Shown here: positions 10,401-22,129 of the stretch, one piece after another
Layout: every line of letters starts with the position of its first letter
Numbering within the stretch: the stretch's first letter is position 1
Origin: Toxonevra muliebris
Taxonomy: Eukaryota; Arthropoda; Insecta; Diptera; Pallopteridae
Assembly (NCBI GenBank): GCA_963691655.1
Contig: OY829326.1
Location: 110,705,388-110,769,387 of the forward strand
Length of the DNA: 64,000 nucleotides
Direction of reading: 5' to 3'
The notes under the pieces: model-generated
What the model saw: the letters and a program-made list of their open reading frames with translations, nothing else
What the model was told of the DNA's origin: nothing
The model's database searches: none
Position numbers and translations under genes: made by a program

Positions 10401-11640
10401 TAATTCCGCGCCGCGTTACTCGCGAAATTAAAATTATTTAATTTTAATTTTGTTAACGAGCGCTGCCGCGTGCTGCACTTCCTAACCTCTTCTTCCTTTT
10501 TCTCTGTTTATCTTTTGCCTGTCATTCTTCCTCTTCTTTTTAGCCGATATCCACGCTCACAATAGTAAAAGAGTACCATTTAGTATTAGATTATACTACT
10601 GGGGATGGGGATATGGAGACTTCTGTAAGAGAGCGCAGAGATGTATTTGTTGTAAATTTGCGGAAAAACGGGAAAACTTTGGTTCTCTCGTTTGGTTGAT
10701 TTTCTAGTGAGAATTTAACGCTATGACTTCGCTATGCACTAATACAGGTGCATTACCGCCAATTCTCATACAATTGGTTGGGTCGGGGAGTAATCATGTA
10801 CACCCACACATATATGGGTATGATGATTTCCCGTTTAGAGACCAGTTTCTTGGAGAAACTGCATTGTGTCGTGCTGACAAAGCGGACGAAAAGACAATGT
10901 ATGTGGCTGAATATAAGTGGTATATATTTTTGCACCGTACTTATGTTCAGTTCTGTGCGAGCTTTCGAGAGCGATACCAGAATTTTCTCAAGCAATTGAT
11001 TAAGTACGAATACTTAGTGCGAATATTAAAAATTTGTGTTTGCGTTCAAGTCATTTTAATGTACTTTGGTATCACCAAGTCGAGGTGAACCAAAGTATTT
11101 TAAGTTAATAATATTGTGATTGGTACCACCAAGTCGTGGTGGACCAATAGTGTTAAATTTACTAATTTTATTAAATATTGAACGCGGATCACCAAGTCGT
11201 GGTGTATCTGACGCTTTATAATTTAGATTTTGATTTATTGTGTGTGTGTCGCTAACTTGTAGCGACATTGGTAAAGTAATTTTAGCCGAGTTACTTTGTG
11301 TGTTAACCTTCGGGAATTTATTTTTTGGGTCGCGATCTTTGTTCGCGAAGACAAAATGGTTCATGAACGCATTAACCCAGGGAGTACCATTCTATTTTTA
11401 TATTATTTTTTTTGTGGTCACTTTTTGGCAGTTGGTGCTAACTGCAAGTGACTATTGTGTTTCTGGAGTAGGCTTCTCCTACTATTAACTTTCATTTTCT
11501 CTCCTCTTTACTAAAATTGTGAAAGTCCGTTTGTGTGCTCGTGAGCCCAGCAAGTTGTGCAGGTGAAAATAAATTTTACGTCTAGTAAAATTGTGTGGTA
11601 GCTCAGTATTGAGCTACAGAAATCGAGCATTTTTCAAAAG
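10400..11640. repeat. Hairpin-rich region, origin unknown
   Basis: This segment of about 1.2 kb is less AT-rich than its surroundings and has an unusual density of perfect short inverted repeats. Arms/loops seen: 10426-10435/10440-10449 (10-bp arms, 4-nt loop), 10759-10764/10772-10777, 10802-10806/10815-10819, 10843-10850/10854-10861 (8 bp, 3-nt loop), the three related hairpins at 11062-11214, 11247-11253/11261-11267, 11330-11335/11343-11348 (TCGCGA), 11428-11433/11440-11445 enclosed by 11418-11423/11446-11451, 11467-11472/11478-11483 and 11598-11605/11610-11617 (8 bp, 4-nt loop). Open frames across it on both strands have no recognisable domains. It could be the terminal or leader part of an unrecognised retroelement, or a structured non-coding transcript. 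Confidence 0.65.
11062..11214. repeat. Three spaced stem-loops sharing core CACCAAGTCG(T/A)GGTG
   Basis: Hairpin 1 is 11062-11097 (outer arms TACTTTGGT/ACCAAAGTA, inner CACC/GGTG). Hairpin 2 is 11119-11148 (outer ATTGGT/ACCAAT, inner CCACCA/TGGTGG around AGTCG). Hairpin 3 is 11184-11214 (inner CACCA/TGGTG around AGTCG, outer GAT/ATC). The loop and inner stem are nearly invariant, whereas the outer stems differ in sequence but stay self-complementary. The linkers between hairpins are AT-rich and unrelated. Confidence 0.85.
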
Positions 11641-12250
11641 ATGTTTTCATTTTATTTTGAACCTGCAACCACTTCTTCACTTAGATAGCTGGCAACGCAG
11701 GCTTTGTTATCCGGTTTCGCTTATTTGAATTTTATATTAATTGTAAAGTAGAGTCGCGGTAATTCGAACTATTTTTTTTTGATAAAATTTAAAGAAGCGA
11801 AAGTGACGGTGACAACTTTTCTGAACTGAAAAACACAACCAACATAACCCTTATTTGGGTTACAAATCATAGGAGCAATGAAAAGCCAAATCCTTTGCAA
11901 ACAAAGGTCCATGAATCGTCAAAAAAAATTTAACTCTACAGCTTGCAGGTATTCGCAGAATTTGGGACTTGAAATTGAAAATAGAGATTTCCCAAACCGT
12001 ACGCGTCTTCTCCGTTACCCACTTTGTTGATGTATAACTTTGTCGGACTCACTATTTTTTTAACGAAGCTTTGGTAATAATAACTTGTTGTCGGACCCTC
12101 GAAAGCCCCCTAGTATCAAATGAAAATATCATTTCCTTGTATGAGATCAATATCATTATAAGGGTCGCCTTGTAACCTTCGTTACTTTGGAATGGCCGAG
12201 AAGCAAAATCGTCTTGAAATTTCTAAATAAAATTTTTCCATTTACTTACT
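11641..12250. other. AT-rich non-coding DNA
   Basis: No gene or repeat is recognised in this stretch. Confidence 0.55.
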
Positions 12251-13056
12251 AGTCCAGTCATTATAAAGATTTACATCATAAAAATTCTGAACTGAGATTT
12301 TTCTTCAGTAATTGTTAGTGGGGGTATGATAGATTCAAAAACCACAAAAATCAGTCCTGGGGTTGCAGAGCGACCCCCCCAAAAATCAACCCTTTGGTGA
12401 AAAAAGCCTTTTCTTACTAATAACTTTAACCGTTAGAGATATCAATGTAATTTTTCCGTATATGTCATAGTTTTCGAGATTTTCAACATTAAAGAAATTT
12501 CAAATTTAGTACTTTGGATGTATTTGAATTTTTGAGTGCGGAGCCTATAGGAAAAATTGAATTACTCGAAAACCAAACAAACTAGGAAGAAAAATCAAAA
12601 AGCGTTTTGAAGAGGATGTAAACGTAAACATCCTGCTGCTATTTTCATTGCCAACGGATAATTTTTTGTATACAAAGTAACAATATAGTATAGTTGTCTG
12701 TTGGTCTTTACTACTTTTACTATTTGCAGGCCTAATAAAAATAACTGGTTTCATCATATGTTATAAATTTATTATCTTTTAGTTCAAGATGTTACTTCTG
12801 AAAATGCTGAAAAGTTAGAAATAAATATCAATATTTTTTTTTGTGGTAAGCAATTTTTTGATATCTCCAACGGTTAACCAGTTATTAGTAAAAAAAATGC
12901 TTTTTTCACCAAAGGGGAAATTTTTTTGGGGGGTCGCTTTGCAACCTCAGGACTGATTTTTGTGGTTTTTGAATCTATCATACCGCCACTAACAATTACT
13001 GAAGAAAAATCTCAGTTCAGAATTTTTATGATGTAAATCTTTATAATGGCTGGACC
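12251..13056. mobile_element. Foldback-type element with ~200-bp inverted arms
   Basis: The left arm, 12251-12449, and the right arm, 12858-13056, are inverted copies. The ends are AGTCCAGTCATTATAAAG on the left and, read as reverse complement, GGTCCAGCCATTATAAAG on the right. Deeper shared blocks include TCTATCATAC, the C-run GACCCCCC and TTTGGTGAAAAAAGC. The inner ~410 bp have no recognised coding content. Long inverted arms around a non-coding core are typical of foldback or long-TIR non-autonomous DNA transposons. No clear target duplication was found, so the superfamily is open. Confidence 0.8.
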
Positions 13057-14612
13057 AATATTAATTTTCAATAATATTTTCATAAATCATACATTAAATT
13101 TTTGTTATATTGACGCTTTAATAAAATTGAGGTAAATGCGATACAAAATTTTCGAATGCTTATTACATAGTTATAGAAATTCAAGTACGTGCTACTCTCA
13201 TTCACATAAATTGTTTGCTTTATATTCATAAATGTAATATAATCTCGTTAACATCACCTTAATGTTCTTGCGACAATTGTAAAGTAATTTCATACATACT
13301 CGTGTATACAAGTATGAGCTGAAATGAAATGGAGAAAGCAAGAGAAGTAAACTAACCAATTAGTTTCATGACGTAGTTCGTAGAATATTACAAATGAATT
13401 CCTTCAGCACTTTACATAGGTGTGAATATTATTAACTTAATATTACTCATACGCCTTGGTGTGATAACAATTAATATATCTACATATATTAAATCAAAAT
13501 TACGCATGCTTTTGATTTTGCCAACACATGCTTAAATTTAAAATAAGAAATTCTAAATTTCTGGCATAACCGCAAATAACATTGTGCGATAAATTTTGTG
13601 GGTGTGAATGATCCAAGCGCCAGATTAAAGTGGACATACACACATAAATAGTAATCAAAAATTGCAGAGTTTGGCCTAGTTAGTTTAAGCTTTTGAGATT
13701 CATGCGGTTTGTTCGAAAATAATAAAACTTCTATTTTTGGCAGTTTTTTCATTATTTTTGTATGAGAACTTCAAGTACTTATAAAAAAAACCGAACTGAC
13801 CAGACCAGACTCTTTACGATTTTTGATTACTATATATGCCAACTTTAATTTGACGCTTGAATCATTTACGCTCACAAAATTTGTCGCATAGTGTAATATA
13901 CCATTCTACAAAAACATGAATTTTTGGAAAAATATATGATATTCAATTACAAGCTTTTTTATATTTTCCCTTAAATTTCCTTTTAATTAACATTTAAGTA
14001 ATTGCTTTGTATGTATGGTAAAAACAAGTTTCGAAATTTCATTAAAGTATTATTTCATTACTTTCTTTATAATATTAAGGAAAAGTTAAAGTTGTATTTT
14101 TTTGCTTGAACTGTACTTAGCATTTCACTAAAATAAATCATATAACTTTTGACCTTCTTGTCTTAACTTCTCACTTAAGTAAGTTTCTGGAAAAAAAAAC
14201 TTTAAATATAAATAAGTGTTTATAAGTTCAGTGTTTTCGTACATGTATATAGCCTCGAGCTGAGTCTGGTCCGAAACTGGTAAGCAAATTCACTTAACAA
14301 AAAGGACTCACATGTACTGAATCGGATAATGCTGCTTAACCAAAAAAAAAGTTTTTGTTCTCATACTTTAAAAATGTTTGGCATAACAGAAATAAAAAAA
14401 GTAAATAAAAACAAAAAAAGCTTAAAAAAAAGAAACAACAACATAAAATATACACTTGCTAACCCAAAAGAAAAAAAAAAAGTTTTAAGATTTATTTTGA
14501 TGTTTGTTGTGGTCTGCCGAAACACCAACACACACACATGCATACGTTGGGAAAGCAGTAGCGGTATAGAAATATTTTACTAGAGAGAAAAATTTAGCTG
14601 CTTTGATGACTA
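13057..14612. other. AT-rich non-coding DNA
   Basis: No gene is recognised. There are A-rich runs around 14340-14480. The left copy of the SINE target duplication TGATGACTA is at 14604-14612. Confidence 0.6.
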
Positions 14613-14909
14613 GGTTAGGCTAGGTTAGGTTGGAGTGGCTGTCAAGACACACTTAGGCCTGAACGGCCCATTGTGATACCACATAGTTGGACCTACAGTT
14701 TAACGCCGATTCCGAACGGCGTTGTGGTAATTTTTTAACGGCTTGGTGGTTTTGCCATTACCAATCAAAGTATGTACTTGTACACTATCTTATAATACTC
14801 ATACATTTCATATTGATAGTGAATATAAGAAAGTTTTGAAAATTAACCACCAGTCGAAGACGGAAATCGAACCTCCCAGATGAAAGTTTAGTGCGCTAGA
14901 CTATCGAGG
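14613..14909 (-). mobile_element. SINE copy 2
   Basis: Inverted copy of the window's SINE family. On the plus strand it begins with the reverse-complemented tail (GGTTAGGCTAGGTTAGG), runs through the GTTAAACTGTAGGTCC-type block and ends with the tRNA-Glu-like head. It is flanked by the 9-bp duplication TGATGACTA at 14604-14612 and 14910-14918, so the insertion boundaries are well supported. The head has lost some of the anticodon arm and the B box is degraded (GATTTCCG-type), so promoter activity is doubtful. Confidence 0.9.
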
Positions 14910-14918
14910 TGATGACTA

Positions 14919-15299
14919 AAAAAATTATGGTCATTCCATGCTAGTGCATCCAAGACGTCACTATTTACCACATAATCGCAGTCAAATCGATTTTTTTTTT
15001 TAATTTTAGATTTAAGCGTTGAGTTATGTATTACACTATGCTTCAGTGAAAAAATACTTTGAAGGAGACATAGTGTAGATTGTAGGACTAGTTGAACTAA
15101 AAATAATTGCATACTGGAAAGCACTGCAGACTTTCTATGTCAAAACTTTTCAAAGAGTTTTGACGAGACACTTCACAACAACAGTGCATTGAAAGGGGTG
15201 TAGTTGTCATCAAAGAAAGTAATGATAAATGATAATCTCTTTTAAATTCTTTTTTAGCTTAAATCTCATTTGCGTATATTTTATTCTAAGCAACACTGG
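14919..15299. other. AT-rich non-coding DNA
   Basis: No feature is recognised. This may include decayed 3' sequence of the adjacent minus-strand LINE relic. Confidence 0.5.
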
Positions 15300-16290
15300 A
15301 ACAAATGAACAATGGGTTGAGATTCTAGTGGATGCTCTAAAGATATCTCTATACTTACTAAGAGCATAGGGAAGGAAGTTTGGCTATTTGCTAATTCAAT
15401 CAGACCTTGAAGGAAATACAATAATCGGCGGTGATGTAGTCAGTACAATTATTGTTAACAATTATACGTTCTTAATATTTGTTGTAAATGAAAATAAACA
15501 ACCCACTACTACTAGAATACTAAAATGCCCTACACAAAATATAGATCCCTGATCATGTAATAAGACACAAACGAGATTATAAGAGTTGAACGAAACTTTC
15601 ACGATATGCATAGGTGAAAGTCCAATCAACACTTCAGTAGCAGTGATTGGACAGGTCTTCGTATATAGTTCTTTCGCCGATTGCTTATTTCAATGATAGC
15701 AGAACCCTGCAGAAATTTAGCCCAACATACAAAATCCACATAAGACTGCAATTGACCTAACCACTCGCGCATTTAAGGGGTGGAAGAAGTTTATTTCTAA
15801 AAACTCTCTTCCGATTGTTGTGAAGGCATTAAAACAATTTTTTTTCAAAGACAGCAAGCTTGTTCTGGGAACTCCGATTCATGTGTGGGAAACATCGTTT
15901 TTGGTATTAAAACCATCACCTTGGATCAACCAATGAATCTAACTAATATAATGTAAAGTCACAAAATCATCAGACTTGGCAAAGAGTTCGGAAATTCCTA
16001 ATAGCTTTAGTAAGGATAATATGTATTTATTTAAGTAATCGAATTAAGTCATTTGTCAAGTGTAATATCCAAGTATTTGAGTTCTTCAGAATATTCAACA
16101 GCCGTTTCTTAAATGAAAAAAGAATCAAGGTCCCTTCTAGTGAGTAATGACGCATCAATCTAGAACAAGTTAAAAAGTTGATTTCATTACTTCGGTAATA
16201 ATTGAACCAAAGTCCTTAAAGACAATTCTAACGATGATCTGAATAACTGATAGCTAATCTATATAATATGTTTTTAACTGCTCCACAGGA
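15300..16290 (-). pseudogene. LINE relic, reverse-transcriptase thumb and linker region (jockey/R1/LOA-like)
   Basis: Heavily decayed minus-strand retrotransposon ORF, readable only in pieces separated by stops and frameshifts. In minus order: EELKYLDITLDK at about 16054-16090 matches the YLGVTLD block after the catalytic domain of jockey-like reverse transcriptases. PITATEVLIGLSPMHIV at about 15600-15650 matches the linker block usually written as R-T-x-P-T-x-A-L-x-x-L-L-x-L-P-P-L. An FPSRS segment at about 15395 matches the P-S-R-x-x-W step just before RNase H domains of LOA/I-type elements. The catalytic YADD block and the RNase H domain itself were not found. Motif order is consistent with one element; clade assignment is tentative. 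Confidence 0.65.
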
Positions 16291-16896
16291 TGAGCGGGTT
16301 CAATGCTCGGTACAGTAAAAAATCGTATATATGGCATCACCTCTTGCATTGGCAAGTCTGTAAGGGTAAAAATTGCTAAAGAAAATGTTTTCACTTTGCA
16401 GTTTGGTACAAGCCAAAAAATTATTTCCATTATTAGACTTTATGGCACTGATGTTTTGACCTTAAACACTTTGTGTGATGGGTATATTGGTTTTAATCAA
16501 TTAACGATGGCTTGCATCGTTCATAATTAGGCGTCGTAGGAATGGGATTATAGTCGATCTAGCATTGTCCGTCTCTCTGTACGCAATCTTTACTTGGGCA
16601 ATTTTAGTCAATCTTGGTACAGATTATTCTCATAATCAGGAATAAGTTCTGAAGCAAATTTATCTAAATCTAATATTCTATGGAATAACTTTTATGAAAA
16701 TGGTGAACATCAGACAATTTAAAATTCTGAAGCAAATTAAACCAAATTCGGTAAATAAGGTCCAAAATAACTTTTAACATTTTAAACATCGAGCAAAAAA
16801 CACGCATAGCTTTCATACCAAATGAAACCTTTGAATGGCAATATCAAATTTTACATTGCATGATTTTTGAACCAAACCATTTTTGAACCGAATCTC
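16291..16896. other. AT-rich non-coding DNA
   Basis: The open frame 16303-16530 has no recognisable domain. I see nothing else. Confidence 0.5.
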
Positions 16897-17936
16897 CAAG
16901 GCCAGGGCTTTTTTTGGGGGGCTTCTGACCGCTCCCCCCCCCCCCGAAATGTGGAAACTTTATTCTAATTTTTGAGATTAATTGACAATGGATGGGGAAA
17001 AAGTCAAAATAAAATCTATTTAACGATATTTTTTACTTCCACCGGTTGTTTTTTTTTCAAAAAAGTCAAATATAAAAAATAAATTTGAAATCTTAGTTAC
17101 ACTATGCGATCAAATCCGATTTGTTTTCTTCGACATGAGGTTTGACTACGGATTCAAAAAGAGAAGGTGATACTGAGCACTCCTGCATTCACAGGTTTTC
17201 CGGGTCAGTAACTGTTTTTGATTTAAAGTTTCGTCCTGAATCAGTTTGAAAAGTTTAAAAATTAATAAAAAATAGAAAAAATTATCGGATCCTTGTAAAA
17301 TTAGACTTTCTTGACCCCATTTTGATCCTAAAACGTGACGTGATGGAAAGTTTTTGACCTCAAATTCGTGTTCAAGGTGAAAAATTCGTTCGCAAAAACT
17401 CCATATTATTAGCAGTTTTAGGAGAAAATCGTGAAATATAATGAATTTTTTAACCCATTATTGCTCAGAGCACCACGACTAGAAAGATCTCTTTCAATCC
17501 TGTGACTTCACGAATTTAGGGAATATAAGCCAACCTCATCCGTGTTCCTTATTATTGATAATGGCCCAAATTCCCAATAATGATAATTTGAAAAAAATTA
17601 GCCTCTACTATTTTCGGTAATTTTTTTGAGGTTGGGTACATCATCAGTAGTGGGAATTCAATGAGTTAACGAAATTATGTCCTTCGCGATAAAAAAAAAT
17701 GCATTAAAAAATTAGACAATTTAATTTAATTATTCAGTGAATTTTTTGTCGCTTTTGGCCATATTTTTGAGGATAAGATTAAAAAAAATCGGAAAATTTT
17801 TCCTAAAGTTTTAAGACATACATATATCTACTTTTGTCCTTAGTCTGATAGGGTCCATCAAATGTATCATCGATTTAATTTATTGTATTTAAAAATCAGT
17901 TTGATAAGAATTATTTATGAATATTTTCTTCGAATG
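16897..17936 (+). repeat. 1-kb dispersed repeat family, copy 1
   Basis: Copy of a non-coding repeat also found at 42077-43115 (inverted) and 55642-56545. It starts CAAGGCC followed by a G-rich/C-rich pair (TTTGGGGGGC ... CCCCCCCCGAAATG). It contains TTCGACATGAGGTTTGACTA, the block ATCAAATCCGATTTGTTTTC, CATCACGTC-type sequence in inverse sense, and CTTAGTCTGATAGGGTCC near the 3' part. It ends TATTTTCTTCGAATG. Copies 1 and 2 are collinear over the whole length. No coding frame is conserved among the copies, so I regard it as a non-autonomous transposon of unknown class. Confidence 0.85.
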
Positions 17937-20900
17937 AAAACCTCCCCCGAAAATATTTTGCCCGATTTCAAAAATTTGTTTTTTTCACAATTACTAAAAA
18001 AATGTTGATTAGAAGTATTTTTTCCAAATTTCTAACAAATTGGACTTAAGAGCTTGAAAATTAATTTCGTATTTTTTTTGCCAATATTTTGAGCCATATT
18101 CGCGATATTTTAAAAATATTGTATAATTTGGGAAATTTTTTAAAGATTGCATACTTACTCATTGTTTCTTGAAATTGTTTTTACCTAAATTATTACAACA
18201 AAAAGTATTGAAATTTAGTATATTTGATTTATTTTTAACCATTATCGTTGGAAGAGTCTTCTGTTGAAGAATCAATAAATGATTCAAAAAGATGTACATT
18301 TTGTTCTGACTGCCCGCTGGTAATGTTGTATAGCTCGGTGTCATTATTCCTATCAATTTTATTTGTTGATTTAATAGACCGCCTTAAAGATATTCACAAA
18401 TCGGAAAGCACAAGTTATTTTTGTAATTTGTGAAATTTTCGAATATTCTTGTGGCTCGCTTCCAAAGACTCCTCGGAAAAACAACCTTTAAAAATCAATT
18501 AGAATTTGTAAAAAAAATGTTTTTCACCTATCGGCAAATCCAAAAATTTTATAACCTCACATCCATGAACTTAAATAGCTCTTGATTAATACAATATTAT
18601 TTCCAATTTTTTCTTAGCAATAGAAAAATTAGATTTAAACTTATTTGTTGCACTGGCACTTATCCAGCAATTGGATAAATCAGAATATTTCAAATTTAAC
18701 TCCATCCAAAAAACACTTGAATTTAGCAAATATTTTATTTGTTTGCCTTTTTTGACATTTAAAAGTAACGGTAATTGTGTTTATTTAAGATTTCTTTCTA
18801 TTATTGGAATTATCCAATTAAAAATTAATATTGATAGTCAAAACCGATCGTTATCCACCCTACAAAAAGGTCTATGAGAAATGTAACGGACCCCGCCCAC
18901 TATTTACTTATAATATCTTTATTTGTTTCATTATTATTTTAAAAAATGTTAAAGTAATATACTTATTCAGAGAATTATAAAATATATATTATGGTCGTAG
19001 CATAGCGTAAAGATGGTTTTAGAAAATTGAATTTTCCCGAAAGTTGCAAAAAAAAACGCAGAATTTTTTTCTTGCGTCTAAGAGAAGAAAGCCTATTTAA
19101 AAGAAACCACAACGAGACTTTACGCCCAATAACGTCATTTAATTTCAGAACCTTACTAAACTTTTCCATTTTTCAATTGCGCCAATCAAAAAATATTTCA
19201 TTTTTAAAAAATTGTTATTTTTAACTTAAGGTAAATGAAATAATTTTCATAAGTGACCACATTTTTTTTCTTTGTATTCAAAAAAAATTGGAGCCATATC
19301 TATAAAAATATATTTTTGACAATTTTTGTTACACAACCACTCAAAACCCAATTTTAGTTTTCAAATTTTTGTTTATAAAATTGTTCGACTTTGAAGAGCT
19401 GCCATTCCCATAAAATTTGTTATTTCGCAAAATTATTTGAGATTTGTTTTATTTAGACTATTACTTTTAAAATGACACCAATTTTGTCTAAATTTATGAC
19501 ACAAATTTTTATGATTTTTGTCCACTGTCGACCTGTCCACTGTGCAACGGTTCGAAGATCTTGAAGAATTGGTTTTTAAAGCGTACTAGTGATTGAGAGA
19601 GAACGTGTGCCGCTGAACTGAACCATACTACGAAATTTGTTTGGTTTGGCAACATGCATTTAAACCAGGGATTAAATGCATGATGCTGCTGAGTTGTCTA
19701 AACATTGTGTGCGGGATTTTCTAAAGGTCTGTAATAAAGTGAAAACAAAATTTAAAAAATATGCTGCAATTTTATTTAAGCATTTAAGGATAATAATGTA
19801 ATGATCAGCGTGCTATGAAAGGCTTATGGATTTCCTGCATACTTATGGCACATGGCTCTCAAGGTAAAAAAAAGCTTAGCTTCCTGAGAGAAACAAAATT
19901 TTCATTACCAATACGTTGCTCTATTTGTAGAATTCATATAAATGAATTTTTCTTTCCCTGTTTTCTTTCCTTACATTTTCTCTCTTTTCTTGGACTTTAC
20001 CTATATTTTTATCACCCTCTCCTCTTACTAGTCTCAGTCTGTTCTCCCTTTTCCTTAGCAGACAAAATCATATTTCTTCAGCATATCAACTGAATAGGAT
20101 ATAACTGAAGTGTAGTTGTTCTCTGAACCCGCTACTGTCATACTCATTGTCTATGTACATATGCCCATTTATTACTCTAGGAAAGAGTTTTTTTCTATTT
20201 ATTTTTTCTATTTGAAATGAAAATAGAAATCAACCACTGACAAAATTGCGTTCCTAAATCTATTACAATTCTGCAACACTTCGTTACTTGAAAAGGGGCG
20301 TGGTACATGCAAGTACTATACAGTACCATAAGACACCTCATGTGTATAATAAAACATGCAACTGGCATAGTAGTGCTGGAAAAAAATATTTTCTGCTCAT
20401 ATTTTGTACTTAAAATTGAGATATGAAAATTAAAAAAAAAAAAAAAAAGTATTAAGAAGATAAAACTTCTTCATGTCTACATACACTCGGCAACGAAAAT
20501 CTGTTGAGAGTGTAAAGTGGTGAATAACTGCTGGACGGACGGTGGACTGGTATAAGAAACGAGCAAAACAAAAAAACCAAAAAAAAAATACGAAGAAGAC
20601 AAATTAACGACCAGGCTCCCAATGACACTTTTAAGCACATTTAAGCTTGTTGTCGTCGCTTGCAGTCCAGCCAGTCCAGTCAACTTCTTATGTTTATGTT
20701 GTGTGTTTGGTTTTTGTATATAAAAAAAATTCCAAAAATATTTCGTTTTTTTTTGCGCACAAGAAACGGAAAAGTTTTTGATGCCGTTAACATGGCGGTG
20801 ATTTCTTTCTTTATTTGCTTTGTGTATTTATATATATATTTTTTTATTATTTCCTTTTGTTGAGTTGAGTTTTTTTTTGTGTGTATGAGTAACTTTCGTA

Positions 20901-22129
20901 ATGCTAAAATATCACGACAAATTTTGCAGAAAAACCACAAAAAAAAAGTTCAAGTCCTTAAATTTAACCTAATTACGCGAGGCAAGAAGCAGCTAGAACA
21001 CGAAGAAACTAAGAACGAGAAGATATAAACGCATAAAATTGTAACGCGAAATGCAGTAGCAATTATATGGATGATGCTAGATAGAAAGACGGAGGGCGTG
21101 TATTCGAAAGAGGTGGAATAGAAGGCGGGTTCTTGTTTCGAAGTTCTAAATTGCTAGTTACGGTCACAGTCACCAGGCAGAGCTATAATAGGTTGAAAAT
21201 ACGAAAGATGGTTAGTCGCTCTTTATGCCTTCGAGCTGAAAACTTTGTATAATTGGCAGATTTTCAGATTTTTATGCAAATCTGTGTAATAAAATTTCGC
21301 TTAATTTAAGTGCCGTACGAACTACGAACGCAGAATGCGACGCATAGAGCGGTAAAATGAATCTCAAATAATTTTCAATTGTTTGCGCTTATATTGAAGT
21401 TGAAGATGAAAAAAGGCGGGCTGGAGAAAAGAGCAACTACATGTAGATTTTTAAAAACATTTAACTTTTTTTCACAAAATTATTTTATTGATTTTTTTTT
21501 TTCTTTTTTGTACGCGATTGTTTTTCGAAATTATTTTCCATATAAATCAATGTTTTTCAACAATCAATCAAGTTGTTTACATATTTACATTCATACATAT
21601 GCATGTATGTACACTTTTATGTAAATCTGCGCATATAGTAAAGACAGTATTTGCGTAGATGCATTTTAAAAGTAGAGTAGTACGAAAAATTTGTGTTGAA
21701 TAATATCCATTGCCTACCTATAGTTTGGTTGAATTTTTAAATTGTATAAAAAAAAGTATGTATTTGAACTTTGAGGTTTACTAAAAGTATAAAACCTGAA
21801 AGCTTTTTGGTTATATTATTATAAAAATTTTCCTTCTCACAATACAAAATTTTAAAGTTTCGTAAAAATATGTACATAAATATTTCCAATGATGATTTCA
21901 TATATGTGCCGTTTTTCAATAGGATTTATTTGTATAATTTAAGCTTCAAAATTTCTTTTCCAAATATTTTTCCCACATTTAATTTTTTTTCAGGATAATT
22001 TGAACATATATTTTTAATATTTCGAAATTTAAAAATTAATTTTTGAAACGAATAGAGCTGTACTAAATTGGCTTAGTTCATTGTACTAGCATGAAGTACG
22101 GCATACTTTTAGGCCTATATTAAATTTAG
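17937..22129. other. AT-rich non-coding DNA
   Basis: A long stretch without a recognised gene. It contains poly(A) at about 20432-20448, T-rich runs near 20740-20880 and short open frames without domains. Short (TACAT)-type repeats occur near 21590-21615. Confidence 0.55.

Noticed and set aside
10723..11088. A 121-codon plus-strand frame in the hairpin-rich region.
   Set aside because: It has no recognisable domain and several palindromes lie inside it. Overlapping frames on both strands are similarly long, so coding is not favoured.
11056..11364. Minus-strand frame with three regularly spaced PRLG motifs, resembling an amidated PRL-type neuropeptide precursor.
   Set aside because: The PRLG codons are the hairpin core CACCAAGTCGTGGTG read backwards. 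No dibasic cleavage sites follow the glycines, there is no signal peptide, and the FxPRL spacing is wrong. RNA/DNA structure explains the repeat better.
10451..11618. LTR of a retrotransposon (TGTTAACG ... GAGCTACA).
   Set aside because: It has TG...CA ends, but no second copy, target duplication, primer-binding site or polypurine tract was found.
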